Shown here piece after piece: positions 45,859 to 55,062 of a DNA stretch of 64,000 nucleotides. The stretch's first letter is position 1, and every line of letters starts with the position of its first letter. The notes under the pieces were generated by a model. It was not told the origin of the DNA. It worked only from the letters and a program-made list of their open reading frames with translations, and searched no databases. Made by a program: the position numbers and the translations under genes. This DNA comes from an uncultured beta proteobacterium. GTDB taxonomy: Bacteria > Pseudomonadota > Gammaproteobacteria > Burkholderiales > Burkholderiaceae_C. Location: NCBI GenBank assembly GCA_903886275.1, contig CAISLN010000038.1, positions 1 to 64,000 of the forward strand. Direction: 5' to 3'.

Positions 45859-47205
45859 TTACCTTGGCTGCGCGGGCCAGCGCACCGCGACCGACAAACC
45901 GCCCAGTTCGGTGGATCTGCCAATCTGCGCCTGCGCGCCAAACACTGCCAGCAGGCGACGCACAATCGACCAGCCCAGGCCGCTGCCCGTCTGCTCACTG
46001 CCCAGCACCCGAAAGAAGCGTTCGCCCAGATGGGCTATGGCCTCCTGCGTCATGCCAGGGCCGCTGTCTTGCACCGTCAGCACCACGCCGGGGGCGTTTG
46101 CGTTCACCGTCAGCTCCACCCTTGCACCATCGGGGCTGTAGCGCAAGGCGTTGTCCAGCAGGTTGCGAACCAACACCCCCAGCAGCAGCTCATTGGCCGC
46201 CACCGGGCAGGCGACATCGGCCAGCACCGAAATCTCCTGCTTGCGCCGCAAGGCGGTGTGAACCAATTCACCGGCCACGCGCCGCGCCACCCCGCTGAGA
46301 TCGACATCACCAGCCTGCACCGCTGGCGCCGCCTCCAGTCGCGCCAGCGTCAACATCTGATCGATCAGGTGGCTGGCACGGTCGCAACCGGCCAAGGTGG
46401 TCTGCAGGGCGTGGTTGCGCTCGGCCTCGTCTTCGCCCGCGCCCATGGCCACCTGGGCTTGGGCGCGTATGGCGGCAATCGGGGTGCGCAGTTCATGGGC
46501 GGCATCGGCGGTGAAGCGCCGCTCAATTTGCACCATCTGGTCAATGCGTTCGAGCAGGCCATTGAGGGTTTGCACCAGCGGCGCCAACTCGCGCGGCATG
46601 CGGGCCAGCAACAGGGGCTCCACCGTGTGGGGGGCGCGCCTCTCTAGGGTATCGCGCAGCGCGCGAATCGGCGCCAAACCCTTGCGCACCGACCACCACA
46701 GCGCCAGCCCAAACAGCGGTAGCGCCAGCAGCAGAGGCTGCAGCAGGCTGCGCATCAAGGCCCACAAAATGGCCCGGCGTGACTTCACTTTTTCGCCCAC
46801 CAGCACCGTGATGTCGTGGTGTTTCTCATGGGCGCTCACCACACGCCACAGCTCGCCATCTTCGCGGCGCACCGTGGAAAACCCCTCATCCCTTTGCGAC
46901 AGCGGCTGCTGACCCGCATTGGCCGAGCGGGTGATGAGCTGGCCTTCGACAAACACCTGGAACACCACCTGCGGCGCATATTTATGCAAGACAGGGGCAT
47001 CTGACACATCGTCGTGGTCGCCCTGGGCCTGCACCAACAGCAGTGCCGCCGCTTGCGCCAGGTGGCCGTCGAGCAACTCGTCAATTTCGTGCTGCGCGTC
47101 ACGCCAAGTGATCACGGCTGCACCCAGCCAAACCGCCACGGCAAAGCCCAGCACCAGCAGCAGCAAACGGTTTTGCAGCGAGGGCTGCTTGCGCGGCGCG
47201 TTCAT
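45859..47205 (-). CDS. Sensor histidine kinase (QseC-like)
   Basis: The 448-residue kinase has a membrane helix (about 13-31), a periplasmic domain of about 115 residues, a second helix (about 150-172), HAMP, the phospho-acceptor in DAAHELRTPIAAIRAQ, and an ATPase domain with NLLDNALRYSP, DSGPGM and GSGLGWSIVRR. It overlaps its response regulator by 4 nt. Both lie downstream of the SHP/cytochrome genes, so they probably control that redox module. Confidence 0.92.
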   Translation of the reverse strand: MNAPRKQPSLQNRLLLLVLGFAVAVWLGAAVITWRDAQHEIDELLDGHLAQAAALLLVQAQGDHDDVSDAPVLHKYAPQVVFQVFVEGQLITRSANAGQQPLSQRDEGFSTVRREDGELWRVVSAHEKHHDITVLVGEKVKSRRAILWALMRSLLQPLLLALPLFGLALWWSVRKGLAPIRALRDTLERRAPHTVEPLLLARMPRELAPLVQTLNGLLERIDQMVQIERRFTADAAHELRTPIAAIRAQAQVAMGAGEDEAERNHALQTTLAGCDRASHLIDQMLTLARLEAAPAVQAGDVDLSGVARRVAGELVHTALRRKQEISVLADVACPVAANELLLGVLVRNLLDNALRYSPDGARVELTVNANAPGVVLTVQDSGPGMTQEAIAHLGERFFRVLGSEQTGSGLGWSIVRRLLAVFGAQAQIGRSTELGGLSVAVRWPAQPR

Positions 47206-47873
47206 GCGCTAGGCGGGTCGCGCTGCACCATATAGCCCACACCGCGCACGGTCTGGATCAGCTCGGAGCCGAGCTTGCGGCGCAGGTGGTGGATGTGCAC
47301 CTCAATCGTGTTGCTCTCCACCTCATGGCCCCAGCTGTACATCTGCTGCTCCAACTGCTCGCGCGACAGCACGCGCCCGGCGTTGCGCATCAGGGCATGC
47401 AGCAAGTCGTATTCGCGCATGGACAGCAGCACCACTTCGCCGCCAAGGCTCACGCAGCGTGCCGATGCATTGAGCTCCACGGTACCGTAGCGCAGGGTGT
47501 CTTGCAGTTGCCCCAGTGCGCGGCGCACCAGTGAGCGCAGGCGTGCCGCCAGCTCGTGCAGGTCTACCGGCTTGATGACATAGTCGTCGGCACCGGTGTC
47601 CAATCCGACCACCCGGTCGGGCACCGCATCGCGCGCGGTCAGCACCAAGATCGGCGTGTCGATCTTGCGCTCGCGCACCGCCTTGAGCACCTCCAGCCCA
47701 TCCTTGAGAGGTAGCCCCAAGTCCAGCACGGCTGCGGCATAGACGCCACTGCACAACTCGCGCTGTGCCGCCAGGCCATCGCGCACCCAGTCCACCTGGA
47801 AGCCCGCTTGGCGCAGGCCCGCGCGCAGGCCGTCTCCCAGCATGGCGTCGTCTTCAGCAAGCAGTATGCGCAT
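47202..47873 (-). CDS. OmpR-family response regulator (QseB/PmrA-like)
   Basis: The 223-residue regulator starts MRILLAEDDAMLGDGLRAGL. Its receiver has the phospho-Asp in AVLDLGLPLKDG and Lys in YVIKPVDL; the winged helix covers about 125-220 (SREQLEQQMYSWGHEVESNTIEVHIHHLR). The start at 47873 is the family one. It follows the cytochrome b561 gene by 38 nt on the same strand. Confidence 0.92.
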   Translation of the reverse strand: MRILLAEDDAMLGDGLRAGLRQAGFQVDWVRDGLAAQRELCSGVYAAAVLDLGLPLKDGLEVLKAVRERKIDTPILVLTARDAVPDRVVGLDTGADDYVIKPVDLHELAARLRSLVRRALGQLQDTLRYGTVELNASARCVSLGGEVVLLSMREYDLLHALMRNAGRVLSREQLEQQMYSWGHEVESNTIEVHIHHLRRKLGSELIQTVRGVGYMVQRDPPSA

Positions 47874-47911
47874 TGAGTTCCTGTCTTTGGAGCAAGGCTC
47901 CATCATCGTCT

Positions 47912-48589
47912 TTATCCATGGTATCCAAACTGGGCGCTCACCTGTGCGGTGTCACCCAGCTTGGGCGCGCTCTGCCATTGCAGCCACCAAAAGCCCAGCA
48001 CGGCCATCACAATCGCCACGGCCACCACCGTCCAGGTTCTGCGTATGCCTTGGTCGGCGGCGCCGGTCTTGAAACCCGTGACCATGGAGCGCACCAAATT
48101 TTCCTTGTGCTGCAGGCTGGCCGTCACCACGCCCACCAGATGCCCGATGATGACCACCACCATGGCATTGGCCAGCAGATCGTGCACTTCGCCCACCCAG
48201 CCGGGTCCGAGGTCGTTGTAGGTGATGTAACCGGTGGCGGCGATGCCCAGGCCCAACAGCATCAGCAGCACAATGGCCACGGCACCTGCCGGGTTGTGAC
48301 CCAGGTGGTGCTCAGGCTGCTTGGCCTTGATGGAGTTGAGGTACTGCAGCACGGCCGCAGGTCCGCGCACAAAGTTGCTAAAGCGGGCATAGCGTGTGCC
48401 GATCACACCCCACACCAGCCGGAACACCAACAAGCCACCCAATGTGTAACCCAGGGTGACGTGTACCAGGCGCCAGCGCTCGCTCTCGGCGGTGAGATAG
48501 GCACCGGCAAAACTGAGTACCAGCAACCAGTGGAAGACGCGCACCGGGGCGTCCCATATGCGGATTTTTTGGGGGCTTGCTTCACTCAT
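47912..48589 (-). CDS. Cytochrome b561-family protein
   Basis: The 225-residue protein of the Cytochrom_B_N family has four to five membrane helices and candidate heme-ligand histidines in RVFHWLLVLSF, LVHVTLGYTLGG, EVHDLL and IIGHLVGV. It should carry electrons from the quinone pool to the periplasmic cytochromes encoded upstream. Its ATG overlaps the diheme cytochrome stop by 4 nt. The gene set matches the SHP-DHC-cytb561 cluster described in Rhodobacter and Shewanella. Confidence 0.9.
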   Translation of the reverse strand: MSEASPQKIRIWDAPVRVFHWLLVLSFAGAYLTAESERWRLVHVTLGYTLGGLLVFRLVWGVIGTRYARFSNFVRGPAAVLQYLNSIKAKQPEHHLGHNPAGAVAIVLLMLLGLGIAATGYITYNDLGPGWVGEVHDLLANAMVVVIIGHLVGVVTASLQHKENLVRSMVTGFKTGAADQGIRRTWTVVAVAIVMAVLGFWWLQWQSAPKLGDTAQVSAQFGYHG

Positions 48590-49062
48590 TTGGGAATGCG
48601 GACCTTGTGCTCATTGAAATCACCCTTGGCCGCGTCGGCGTGGCAGGCCGAGCAGTTCGCCGCACTGCCGACACTGGCGCGCTTCCAGGTGCTGGAGGCC
48701 ACCTCATCGTGCTGGCGCACAAACCAGTTGGCCTTGCTGATGCGGTCCTGCGGTGGCTCTTCTGAGCCGCGGCGACCAGTGCCGGCATTGGCCTTGAGCC
48801 AAGCCCCGATTTCGCGCGTGGTGGCATCGTCCAGCGAGGCGTCGGTGCCAAAGTGCTTGTTCAAATGACCCATGATGCGCTGCCAAGAGGCTGCGGGCAG
48901 CAGGCCGGGCGGATAGGCCACATGGCAGGAAGAACATTCCTGTTGGTGCTTGGGCAGGGGCGCGACATTGCGCCCGCGTTCGTGTTCACCGCCCTCGGCA
49001 TGGGCCAGTCCGGCCAGGGACAACAGGGCCGCAGCAGCCAGGGACAATAGGTTCTTTTTCAT
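48586..49062 (-). CDS. Diheme cytochrome c (DHC-like)
   Basis: The 158-residue periplasmic protein has a signal peptide (about 1-22, ending AHA-EG) and two heme sites: CSSCH near residue 43 and CSACH near 137. It is the size and layout of the diheme cytochrome c that feeds SHP. It lies between the DUF1924 gene and the cytochrome b561 gene. Heme attachment would depend on the ccm operon in this window. Confidence 0.92.
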   Translation of the reverse strand: MKKNLLSLAAAALLSLAGLAHAEGGEHERGRNVAPLPKHQQECSSCHVAYPPGLLPAASWQRIMGHLNKHFGTDASLDDATTREIGAWLKANAGTGRRGSEEPPQDRISKANWFVRQHDEVASSTWKRASVGSAANCSACHADAAKGDFNEHKVRIPK

Positions 49063-49084
49063 TCTTTGGCTTTCAATAGGGGGG

Positions 49085-49492
49085 CTACTTGAGCGAGGCC
49101 AGCCAGGTCAGCACATCGGCCTTCTCGGCGGCACTGCATTCACGCCCGACCACGTCGTTGCAATTGCGGCGGAACCACTTCTCGGTCTTGGCGGCATCGG
49201 TAAAGCGCTCCGCATGGAAGGCCGGGGCCATGGGTGCGATCACCTTGCCGGTGGTGGCATGCTTGCCGTCCACGGTCGGCTTAGCGGTGTGGCAGGTGGA
49301 GCAGCTCCAGTCCTTGCCATGCTTGGCGGTAAAAAATTCTTGGCCACGCGCGGCCTGCGCGGGCTGGCCGGACTGCGCCACATAGCCGGCGATTTGCGCG
49401 GCGGGCGTGGTCTGTGCCTGCACCGTGTGACAAAAAAATCCCAGGGCCAACGGTGCGGCAAGGGAAAAAAATTTCAATTTCAGATGAGCCAT
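49085..49492 (-). CDS. SHP-type cytochrome c (DUF1924)
   Basis: The 135-residue protein has a signal peptide (about 1-26, cleaved near VQA-QT), one heme site CSTCH, and the DUF1924 signature FRRNCNDVVGREC. In sphaeroides heme protein an Asn is a labile axial ligand and a cystine lies close to it; the Asn and two Cys here fit that pattern. Known SHPs bind oxygen or NO. The start at 49492 is preceded by GGAGG lying under a palindrome. Confidence 0.88.
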   Translation of the reverse strand: MAHLKLKFFSLAAPLALGFFCHTVQAQTTPAAQIAGYVAQSGQPAQAARGQEFFTAKHGKDWSCSTCHTAKPTVDGKHATTGKVIAPMAPAFHAERFTDAAKTEKWFRRNCNDVVGRECSAAEKADVLTWLASLK

Positions 49493-49499
49493 AAAACCT

Positions 49500-49515
49500 C
49501 CATGTGGGCACATGG
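49500..49515 (-). promoter_or_regulatory. Palindrome over the SHP gene ribosome-binding site
   Basis: CCATGTG (49500-49506) and CACATGG (49509-49515) form an inverted repeat with a 2-nt centre, directly next to the GGAGG that precedes the start at 49492. It could be an operator or, as RNA, a small stem that shields the ribosome-binding site. Confidence 0.4.
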
Positions 49516-49539
49516 TAGGGCGGCTGGGTTAACGCCCGC

Positions 49540-49890
49540 TTAAGGCTCTTGGTCTTCAGCAATGCTGCGCGGCTTGTCGCTGTGCGAGACCTCCATGCCG
49601 TCGGCCACATAGGCAGGGCCTTTCATCAGCATCACCACCACACAGCCTATTGCCGTGGTGAGCACCGCACTCCAATGGAACACCACCACCCCGGCCACCA
49701 CAAAGTCCATGGTCTGCAGCCAGCGCGCATCGGCCGCACTCTGCACATCGGTCGCCACATGCAGGGCCACGGCCGCCGCCAGCGGCAGCGCCGTGCCTAC
49801 CAAAAAGATCAGCGGCAACTTGCGCCACAGCGTCCATTCCAAGCCGCTGGCACTTCGAACCGAGTTGGGGAGTTTTTTGAGCCAGTCCAT
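49540..49890 (-). CDS. Small membrane protein of unknown function
   Basis: The 116-residue protein has two hydrophobic helices (about 27-46 and 63-90), each with a His (AVALHVATD and VVVFHWSAVL). A hydrophilic acidic tail of about 25 residues follows. It lies 9 nt after radA and 48 nt before the SHP gene, all on one strand, so it may belong to either unit. Two intramembrane His residues could bind heme b, but this is speculation; no family is recognised. Confidence 0.7.
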   Translation of the reverse strand: MDWLKKLPNSVRSASGLEWTLWRKLPLIFLVGTALPLAAAVALHVATDVQSAADARWLQTMDFVVAGVVVFHWSAVLTTAIGCVVVMLMKGPAYVADGMEVSHSDKPRSIAEDQEP

Positions 49891-49899
49891 GCGGCCATA

Positions 49900-51267
49900 T
49901 TACGTCAGGGAGCGCACCACTTCCATTGCCTCTTCCACCCGCTCCACGGCGTGGATGGTCATGCCCTCTATGGGCTTCTTGGGCGCATTGGCCTTGGGCA
50001 CCACGGCCATACTGAAACCCAGCTTGGCGGCTTCTTTAAGGCGCTCCTGGCCGCGCGGTGCCGGGCGCACCTCACCGGCAAGGCCCACCTCGCCAAAGGC
50101 AATAAAGCCCTTGGGCAGGGACTTGCCGCGCAAGCTCGATGTAATGGACAAGAGCACCGCCAGATCGGCTGCAGGCTCGCTGATGCGCACGCCACCCACT
50201 GCGTTGACAAACACATCCTGGTCCATGCAGGCCACACCGGCATGCCGGTGCAGCACCGCCAACAGCATGGCCAGACGGTCCTTGTCCAGGCCCACCGACA
50301 GGCGCCGGGGCGAGGGGCCACCGCTGTCCACCAGGGCTTGGATCTCCACCAGCATGGGGCGCGTGCCCTCCAATGTGACCATCACGCAGCTGCCGGGCAC
50401 CGGCTCGGCATGCTGGCTCAAAAAGATGGCGCTGGGGTTGGACACGCCCTTGAGGCCTCTTTCGGTCATGGCGAAGACACCAATTTCGTTGACTGCTCCA
50501 AAGCGGTTCTTGATGGCGCGCACCAGACGGAACTGGCTGTGCGTGTCGCCCTCGAAGTACAGCACCGTGTCCACCATATGTTCCAGCACGCGCGGACCCG
50601 CAAGCGTGCCGTCCTTGGTGACATGGCCGACCAGCACGATGGCAGTGCCGCTGGCCTTGGCCGCGCGCGTCAGATGGGCGGCGCATTCACGCACCTGGGC
50701 CACCGAGCCCGGGGCGCTGGTGAGCTGCTCGGAATAGACGGTCTGTATGGAGTCGATGACCGCCACATCGGGGCTGTGGGCCTTCAAGGTGGCGAGAATT
50801 TTTTCCAGCTGGATTTCGGCCAGCACCTTGACCTGGGACCGGTCCAGCCCGAGCCGGCGCGAGCGCAGCGCGACCTGCGCCCCACTCTCTTCGCCGGTGA
50901 CATACAAGGTGGATTTGCCCAGGCGCTGCAGCGAGTCCAGCGCCTGCAAGAGCAGCGTGGACTTGCCAATGCCGGGGTCACCGCCAATGAGCACCACCCC
51001 GCCCTCTACCATCCCACCGCCCAGCACCCGGTCGAGCTCCTCGTGGCCGGTGGCGGTGCGGTCCACATCGCTGGCCACTATGTCGGACAGCACGATCACC
51101 TCGGCGGTCTTGGCCAAGGAGGCGAAGCGGTTTTTGGTGGAGCCCTCGCTGCTGGCGACCGATTCGATCAGGGTGTTCCAGGCATTGCAGGAGGGGCATT
51201 TGCCCAACCACTTCGGGCTGGTGCCGCCGCATTCATTGCAGATATAGACAGTTTTCTCTTTGGCCAT
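49900..51267 (-). CDS. radA: DNA repair protein RadA
   Basis: The 455-residue protein has the N-terminal zinc finger CNECGGTSPKWLGKCPSC, Walker A GGDPGIGKSTLL, the RadA-specific KNRFG in IKNRFGAVNEIG and a C-terminal Lon-like domain (about 285-455). It is a DNA helicase-like ATPase in branch migration during recombination. All motifs are intact. It is downstream of the HD-domain gene by 60 nt. Confidence 0.95.
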   Translation of the reverse strand: MAKEKTVYICNECGGTSPKWLGKCPSCNAWNTLIESVASSEGSTKNRFASLAKTAEVIVLSDIVASDVDRTATGHEELDRVLGGGMVEGGVVLIGGDPGIGKSTLLLQALDSLQRLGKSTLYVTGEESGAQVALRSRRLGLDRSQVKVLAEIQLEKILATLKAHSPDVAVIDSIQTVYSEQLTSAPGSVAQVRECAAHLTRAAKASGTAIVLVGHVTKDGTLAGPRVLEHMVDTVLYFEGDTHSQFRLVRAIKNRFGAVNEIGVFAMTERGLKGVSNPSAIFLSQHAEPVPGSCVMVTLEGTRPMLVEIQALVDSGGPSPRRLSVGLDKDRLAMLLAVLHRHAGVACMDQDVFVNAVGGVRISEPAADLAVLLSITSSLRGKSLPKGFIAFGEVGLAGEVRPAPRGQERLKEAAKLGFSMAVVPKANAPKKPIEGMTIHAVERVEEAMEVVRSLT

Positions 51268-51327
51268 GGTGCGATATTACTGTACAAAACCACAGATTCG
51301 CATCAAGCCCTGCGCTGTGCGCCAGAC

Positions 51328-52545
51328 TCAGGCGGGACGCCGGGCCGGCGCTATGCGTTCGCGCGCCCGTTGCATCTTGTGGGCATCGACCGCCACTTTG
51401 ACTTTTTCAAAATCGAGCGCCGCCGCAATGGCATTGCGCGGCTCCGCCGTGCTCTTGCACTGGTAAATATTAAACGGCGCGCCGTCGCTGCCGGCAATGC
51501 TGATGACCCAGGGTGTGTTGGCGCGCTCGCCGCGCTGCACCGCCACCGCGACTTCACCGCTGACCAGTCTGACGTAGCTGCCGGGCGGATAAAAACCCAC
51601 GGCCTGCGCCATGGCCGAACCCATGCCCAAATCGCCACCGCCGCCAAACACCATGGTCTTGACCGCGCTCACCGGCGACAGGGCCGCGCGTGTGCGGCGT
51701 GCCGCAACCCTTGCCACAAACACATCGGCCAGATGCAGCAACTTGCGACCGGTCAGGTTATCGGGCAGGCCCTTGGGCGCATCGGGCAGGTGGTGCCAGC
51801 GCACCAGGTCGAGCTGCAGCGGGTCGTCCAGCCCGAAGGCGCGCAGGATTTCTTCGCCGCGTGCCGCATGCTCTGCCACCAGGGTGCGCTGCCAGTCGTT
51901 GATGGAGGTGCTCTGGCGAGCCATGGCGTCCTGCTCGCGCGCCATACCGATATTCATGGTCAGAGCCGCCGCAATCAGTGGCTTGCGTTGCGGGCCCGGC
52001 AGGCCGAGCTTGGCAGCGGTCAGCTCGCAAACCACAGCACACAGCAAGGCATGGGTGGCGCAATAGCCCAGGCGCTTGTCGCCCAAGGCCTGGAACAGGG
52101 CAAACAGGCTGCCCTGGGAATCCCGCTGCAGCAGGTCCAGCACTTTGACTTCCATGCCCTTGAGGCGCGGCAGCGGATTGATGGCCAGGCCCCCTTGGTA
52201 GAGCATGCCGCGCAGCAACTCCTGCAGATCCAGCCAGCCGCCTATGGGGGGCTCGCCCGCATAGTCGGACTCGAGGATCTCGGTGGGCATGGAGGCAGCG
52301 GTAAGCTCGCGCAGATCGGCGCCCTGGGCGATCATGGCCTGCACCATGCGCTCGTAGGCGACCTGCCAGGCCAGACCGTCGGCCAGGGTGGTGCAGGCAT
52401 TGAAGGCATGCAGCTTGTCACGGTGCTGCTGCGAGACGATGGGCTGGGCGCGGCGCAGCAACAACTGACCGGTGCTGCTCCAGACATCCACAGGCAGGGG
52501 CTTGCCAACTTCCAGCAAGGCAATCGGTATAGGCAGGTATTTCAT
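51328..52545 (-). CDS. Degenerate HD-GYP-type protein
   Basis: The 405-residue protein resembles HD-GYP phosphodiesterase-family proteins in the region [23 protein letters not shown] to the C terminus, but the metal motifs are not kept. The HD position reads ALTMNIGM, and the GYP loop reads [15 protein letters not shown]. It therefore probably has no c-di-GMP hydrolase activity and may act as a binding or regulatory protein. Its start overlaps the alr stop by 4 nt. Confidence 0.75.
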   Translation of the reverse strand: MKYLPIPIALLEVGKPLPVDVWSSTGQLLLRRAQPIVSQQHRDKLHAFNACTTLADGLAWQVAYERMVQAMIAQGADLRELTAASMPTEILESDYAGEPPIGGWLDLQELLRGMLYQGGLAINPLPRLKGMEVKVLDLLQRDSQGSLFALFQALGDKRLGYCATHALLCAVVCELTAAKLGLPGPQRKPLIAAALTMNIGMAREQDAMARQSTSINDWQRTLVAEHAARGEEILRAFGLDDPLQLDLVRWHHLPDAPKGLPDNLTGRKLLHLADVFVARVAARRTRAALSPVSAVKTMVFGGGGDLGMGSAMAQAVGFYPPGSYVRLVSGEVAVAVQRGERANTPWVISIAGSDGAPFNIYQCKSTAEPRNAIAAALDFEKVKVAVDAHKMQRARERIAPARRPA

Positions 52546-53636
52546 TCTTCAAGCACCACAGGAACACGCGCTGCCAAGGCGCACATCAGTTCATAGGCCA
52601 GGGTACCGGCCTGGGCCGCCACCGCGTCAATCGGCAACACCGCTCCGTTGTGCGCCCTGCCCCACAGAGTGACCAGGCTGCCCTGGCCGGCGTGGGGGAG
52701 CTGCGTCAGGTCCACGCTGAGCATGTCCATGCTGACACGCCCCAGCGTGCGACTGGGCAGCCCGTCAATGAGCACCGGTGTGCCGGTGGGGCAGATGCGC
52801 GGGTATCCGTCGGCGTAACCGCAGGCGACCACGCCAATGCGCATGGGGCCATCGGCACAGAAGTTGGAGCCATAACCCACCGTGTCGCCGGCCTGCAGGT
52901 TTTGCACCGCAATGATTTTTGCGGCCAATGTCATGGTGGGTTGCAGGCCCCATTGCGCTGCATGGCTCAGCGGGTAATCGGGGGCGCTGCCGTAAACGGC
53001 AATGCCGGGGCGCACCCAGTCGCTGGCGGCGGTGGCGTCCATATGGCGCAGCAGCGCAGCGCTGTTGCAAAGCGTGCGCTCACCCGGCAGGTCGCGCGTG
53101 GTCGCCTCAAAAACCTCCATCTGATGCGCCACGCCCTTGGCGCCATCGGCATCGCTGAAGTGTGTCATGTGCGAGATCTCGTCCACCTGCGGCAAGGCAT
53201 TGAGCCGGGTCCAGGCGCTGCGGTACTGCGCGGGCGCAAAGCCCAGGCGGTTCATGCCGCTGTTCATCTTGAGAAAGACACGCTGCGGCACATTGGTCTT
53301 ATGCGTCGCCAGCATGTCGATCTGCTGCTCGCAGTGCACCGTGTGCCAAAGGTCCAGACGCGAGCAGAGCTCCAGGTCGCGCTGCTCGAACACACCCTCC
53401 AACAGCAGTACCGGCCCGCGCCAGCCCAAGCTCCGCACGCGCTGCGCCTCGCTCAGGTCGAGCAGGGCAAAGCCGTCGGCGCCGCGCAGGCCGGCAAAGG
53501 CACGCTCTATGCCATGGCCATAGGCGTTGGCCTTGACCACCGCCCAGATGCGGGCATCGGGGGCGTGGCGTCTGGCCAAGTTCAGGTTATGGGCGAGGGC
53601 TTGGGTGTGGATGGTGGCTTGTATCGGGCGGGGCAT
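52542..53636 (-). CDS. alr: Alanine racemase
   Basis: The 364-residue PLP enzyme has the PLP-Lys in [12 protein letters not shown] (about 35) and the catalytic Tyr in DTVGYGSNF near residue 256. It makes D-alanine for peptidoglycan. The start at 53636 ([14 protein letters not shown]) is typical; an upstream in-frame Met adds 13 unconserved residues. It is divergent from lplT across 124 nt. Confidence 0.95.
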   Translation of the reverse strand: MPRPIQATIHTQALAHNLNLARRHAPDARIWAVVKANAYGHGIERAFAGLRGADGFALLDLSEAQRVRSLGWRGPVLLLEGVFEQRDLELCSRLDLWHTVHCEQQIDMLATHKTNVPQRVFLKMNSGMNRLGFAPAQYRSAWTRLNALPQVDEISHMTHFSDADGAKGVAHQMEVFEATTRDLPGERTLCNSAALLRHMDATAASDWVRPGIAVYGSAPDYPLSHAAQWGLQPTMTLAAKIIAVQNLQAGDTVGYGSNFCADGPMRIGVVACGYADGYPRICPTGTPVLIDGLPSRTLGRVSMDMLSVDLTQLPHAGQGSLVTLWGRAHNGAVLPIDAVAAQAGTLAYELMCALAARVPVVLEE

Positions 53637-53760
53637 GGGCTTGCAGTCAGGACGGGGCTGCTTCGATTCTGACACTGCGCGCCGTGCTATAACCGCACAA
53701 CGTTTGGCGACCCCTCACAACACTCAGCATTGGCAACACCGATGCGACATTCCCGGATCC

Positions 53761-55044
53761 ATGAAACGCGGCTTTTACACCATCATGTCGGCGCAGTTTT
53801 TCAGCTCGCTGGCCGACAACGCCCTGTTCGTGGCCGCGGTGCAACTGCTGCGTGGCGCAGGCGCTCCGACCTGGCAACAGGCCGCCCTGGTTCCCATGTT
53901 CGCGCTGTTTTACGTGGTGCTGGCGCCCTTTGTGGGGGCCTTTGCCGATGCCAGACCCAAGGGGCAGGTGATGCTGATGAGCAACTTCATCAAGGTGGTG
54001 GGTTGCCTGTTGATGCTGTTTGGCACCCACCCGCTCATGGCCTATGCCGTGGTCGGCCTGGGTGCTGCGGCCTACTCACCGGCCAAGTACGGCATCCTGA
54101 CCGAGCTGCTGCCAGCCTCGCAACTGGTCAAGGCCAATGGCTGGATCGAGGGGCTGACCATTTCCTCCATTATTTTGGGCGTGCTGCTGGGTGGCCAGTT
54201 GGTCGGGCCCGTGATTTCGAACAAGCTATTGGGCTTTGACTTTCCGTTGCTCGACACCGGCATACGCACCCCGCCCGAAGCCGCCATCTGCGTGCTGATT
54301 TTTATCTACCTGTTGGCGGCCTGGTTCAACACCCGCATTCCGCTGACCGAGTTTCCGCTGCGGCCCATGCCCAAGCAGCTGCTCGGCCTGCTGCCGGATT
54401 TTTGGCATTGCAACCTGCGCCTGTGGCGCGACCGCTTGGGCCAGATTTCCCTGTCCACCACCACGCTGTTCTGGGGTGTGAGCGGCAACCTGCGCTACAT
54501 CGTGCTGGCCTGGGCCTCGGTGGCGCTGGGCTATAGCGTGACCCAGGCCTCGGCCCTGGTCGGTGTGGTGGCGATTGGTACTGCAGTGGGTGCGGTAGCG
54601 GCCTCGCTGCGCATGCGACTGGAACACGCCACCCTGGTCATGCCGCTGGGCATTGCCATGGGCTTGCTAGTGATCCTGCTGAACTTCATCAACAACGTCT
54701 GGGTGGCCGCACCGTTTTTGATTCTGCTGGGTGGCCTGGGCGGCTTTTTGGTGGTGCCCATGAATGCGCTGCTGCAGCACCGAGGCCACAACCTGATGGG
54801 GTCGGGGCGCTCGATTGCCGTGCAGAACTTCAATGAGCAGGCCTGCATTCTGGGGTTGGGCGGCTTCTACAGCATGTCCACCGGCATGGGCCTGTCGGCC
54901 TTTGGTGCCATCACCGTGTTTGGCGTGGTGGTGGCCGGCTTTATGTGGGTCATCAAACGCTGGCATGAACACAATTGCGTGGTCCACGCAGCAGAGGTGG
55001 AGTACCTGCTGGACATCGCCCGCAACGACAAAACGCACGACTAA
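53761..55044 (+). CDS. lplT: Lysophospholipid transporter LplT
   Basis: The 427-residue MFS-type protein starts MKRGFYTIMSAQFFSSLADNAL, a family hallmark, and has about twelve membrane segments with AYSPAKYGILTELLP. LplT flips lysophospholipids inward for reacylation. The aas acyltransferase is not adjacent. The start at 53761 is chosen for this N terminus. It converges on the FTR1 gene. Confidence 0.92.
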   Translation: MKRGFYTIMSAQFFSSLADNALFVAAVQLLRGAGAPTWQQAALVPMFALFYVVLAPFVGAFADARPKGQVMLMSNFIKVVGCLLMLFGTHPLMAYAVVGLGAAAYSPAKYGILTELLPASQLVKANGWIEGLTISSIILGVLLGGQLVGPVISNKLLGFDFPLLDTGIRTPPEAAICVLIFIYLLAAWFNTRIPLTEFPLRPMPKQLLGLLPDFWHCNLRLWRDRLGQISLSTTTLFWGVSGNLRYIVLAWASVALGYSVTQASALVGVVAIGTAVGAVAASLRMRLEHATLVMPLGIAMGLLVILLNFINNVWVAAPFLILLGGLGGFLVVPMNALLQHRGHNLMGSGRSIAVQNFNEQACILGLGGFYSMSTGMGLSAFGAITVFGVVVAGFMWVIKRWHEHNCVVHAAEVEYLLDIARNDKTHD

Positions 55045-55062
55045 CGCAAGCCTGGGGCGGAT

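Noticed and set aside
49549-52596. A plus-strand frame of about 1015 codons
   Set aside because: It is antisense to radA, the HD protein and the small membrane gene, rich in His/Gln/Arg, and shows no domain: a GC-composition shadow.
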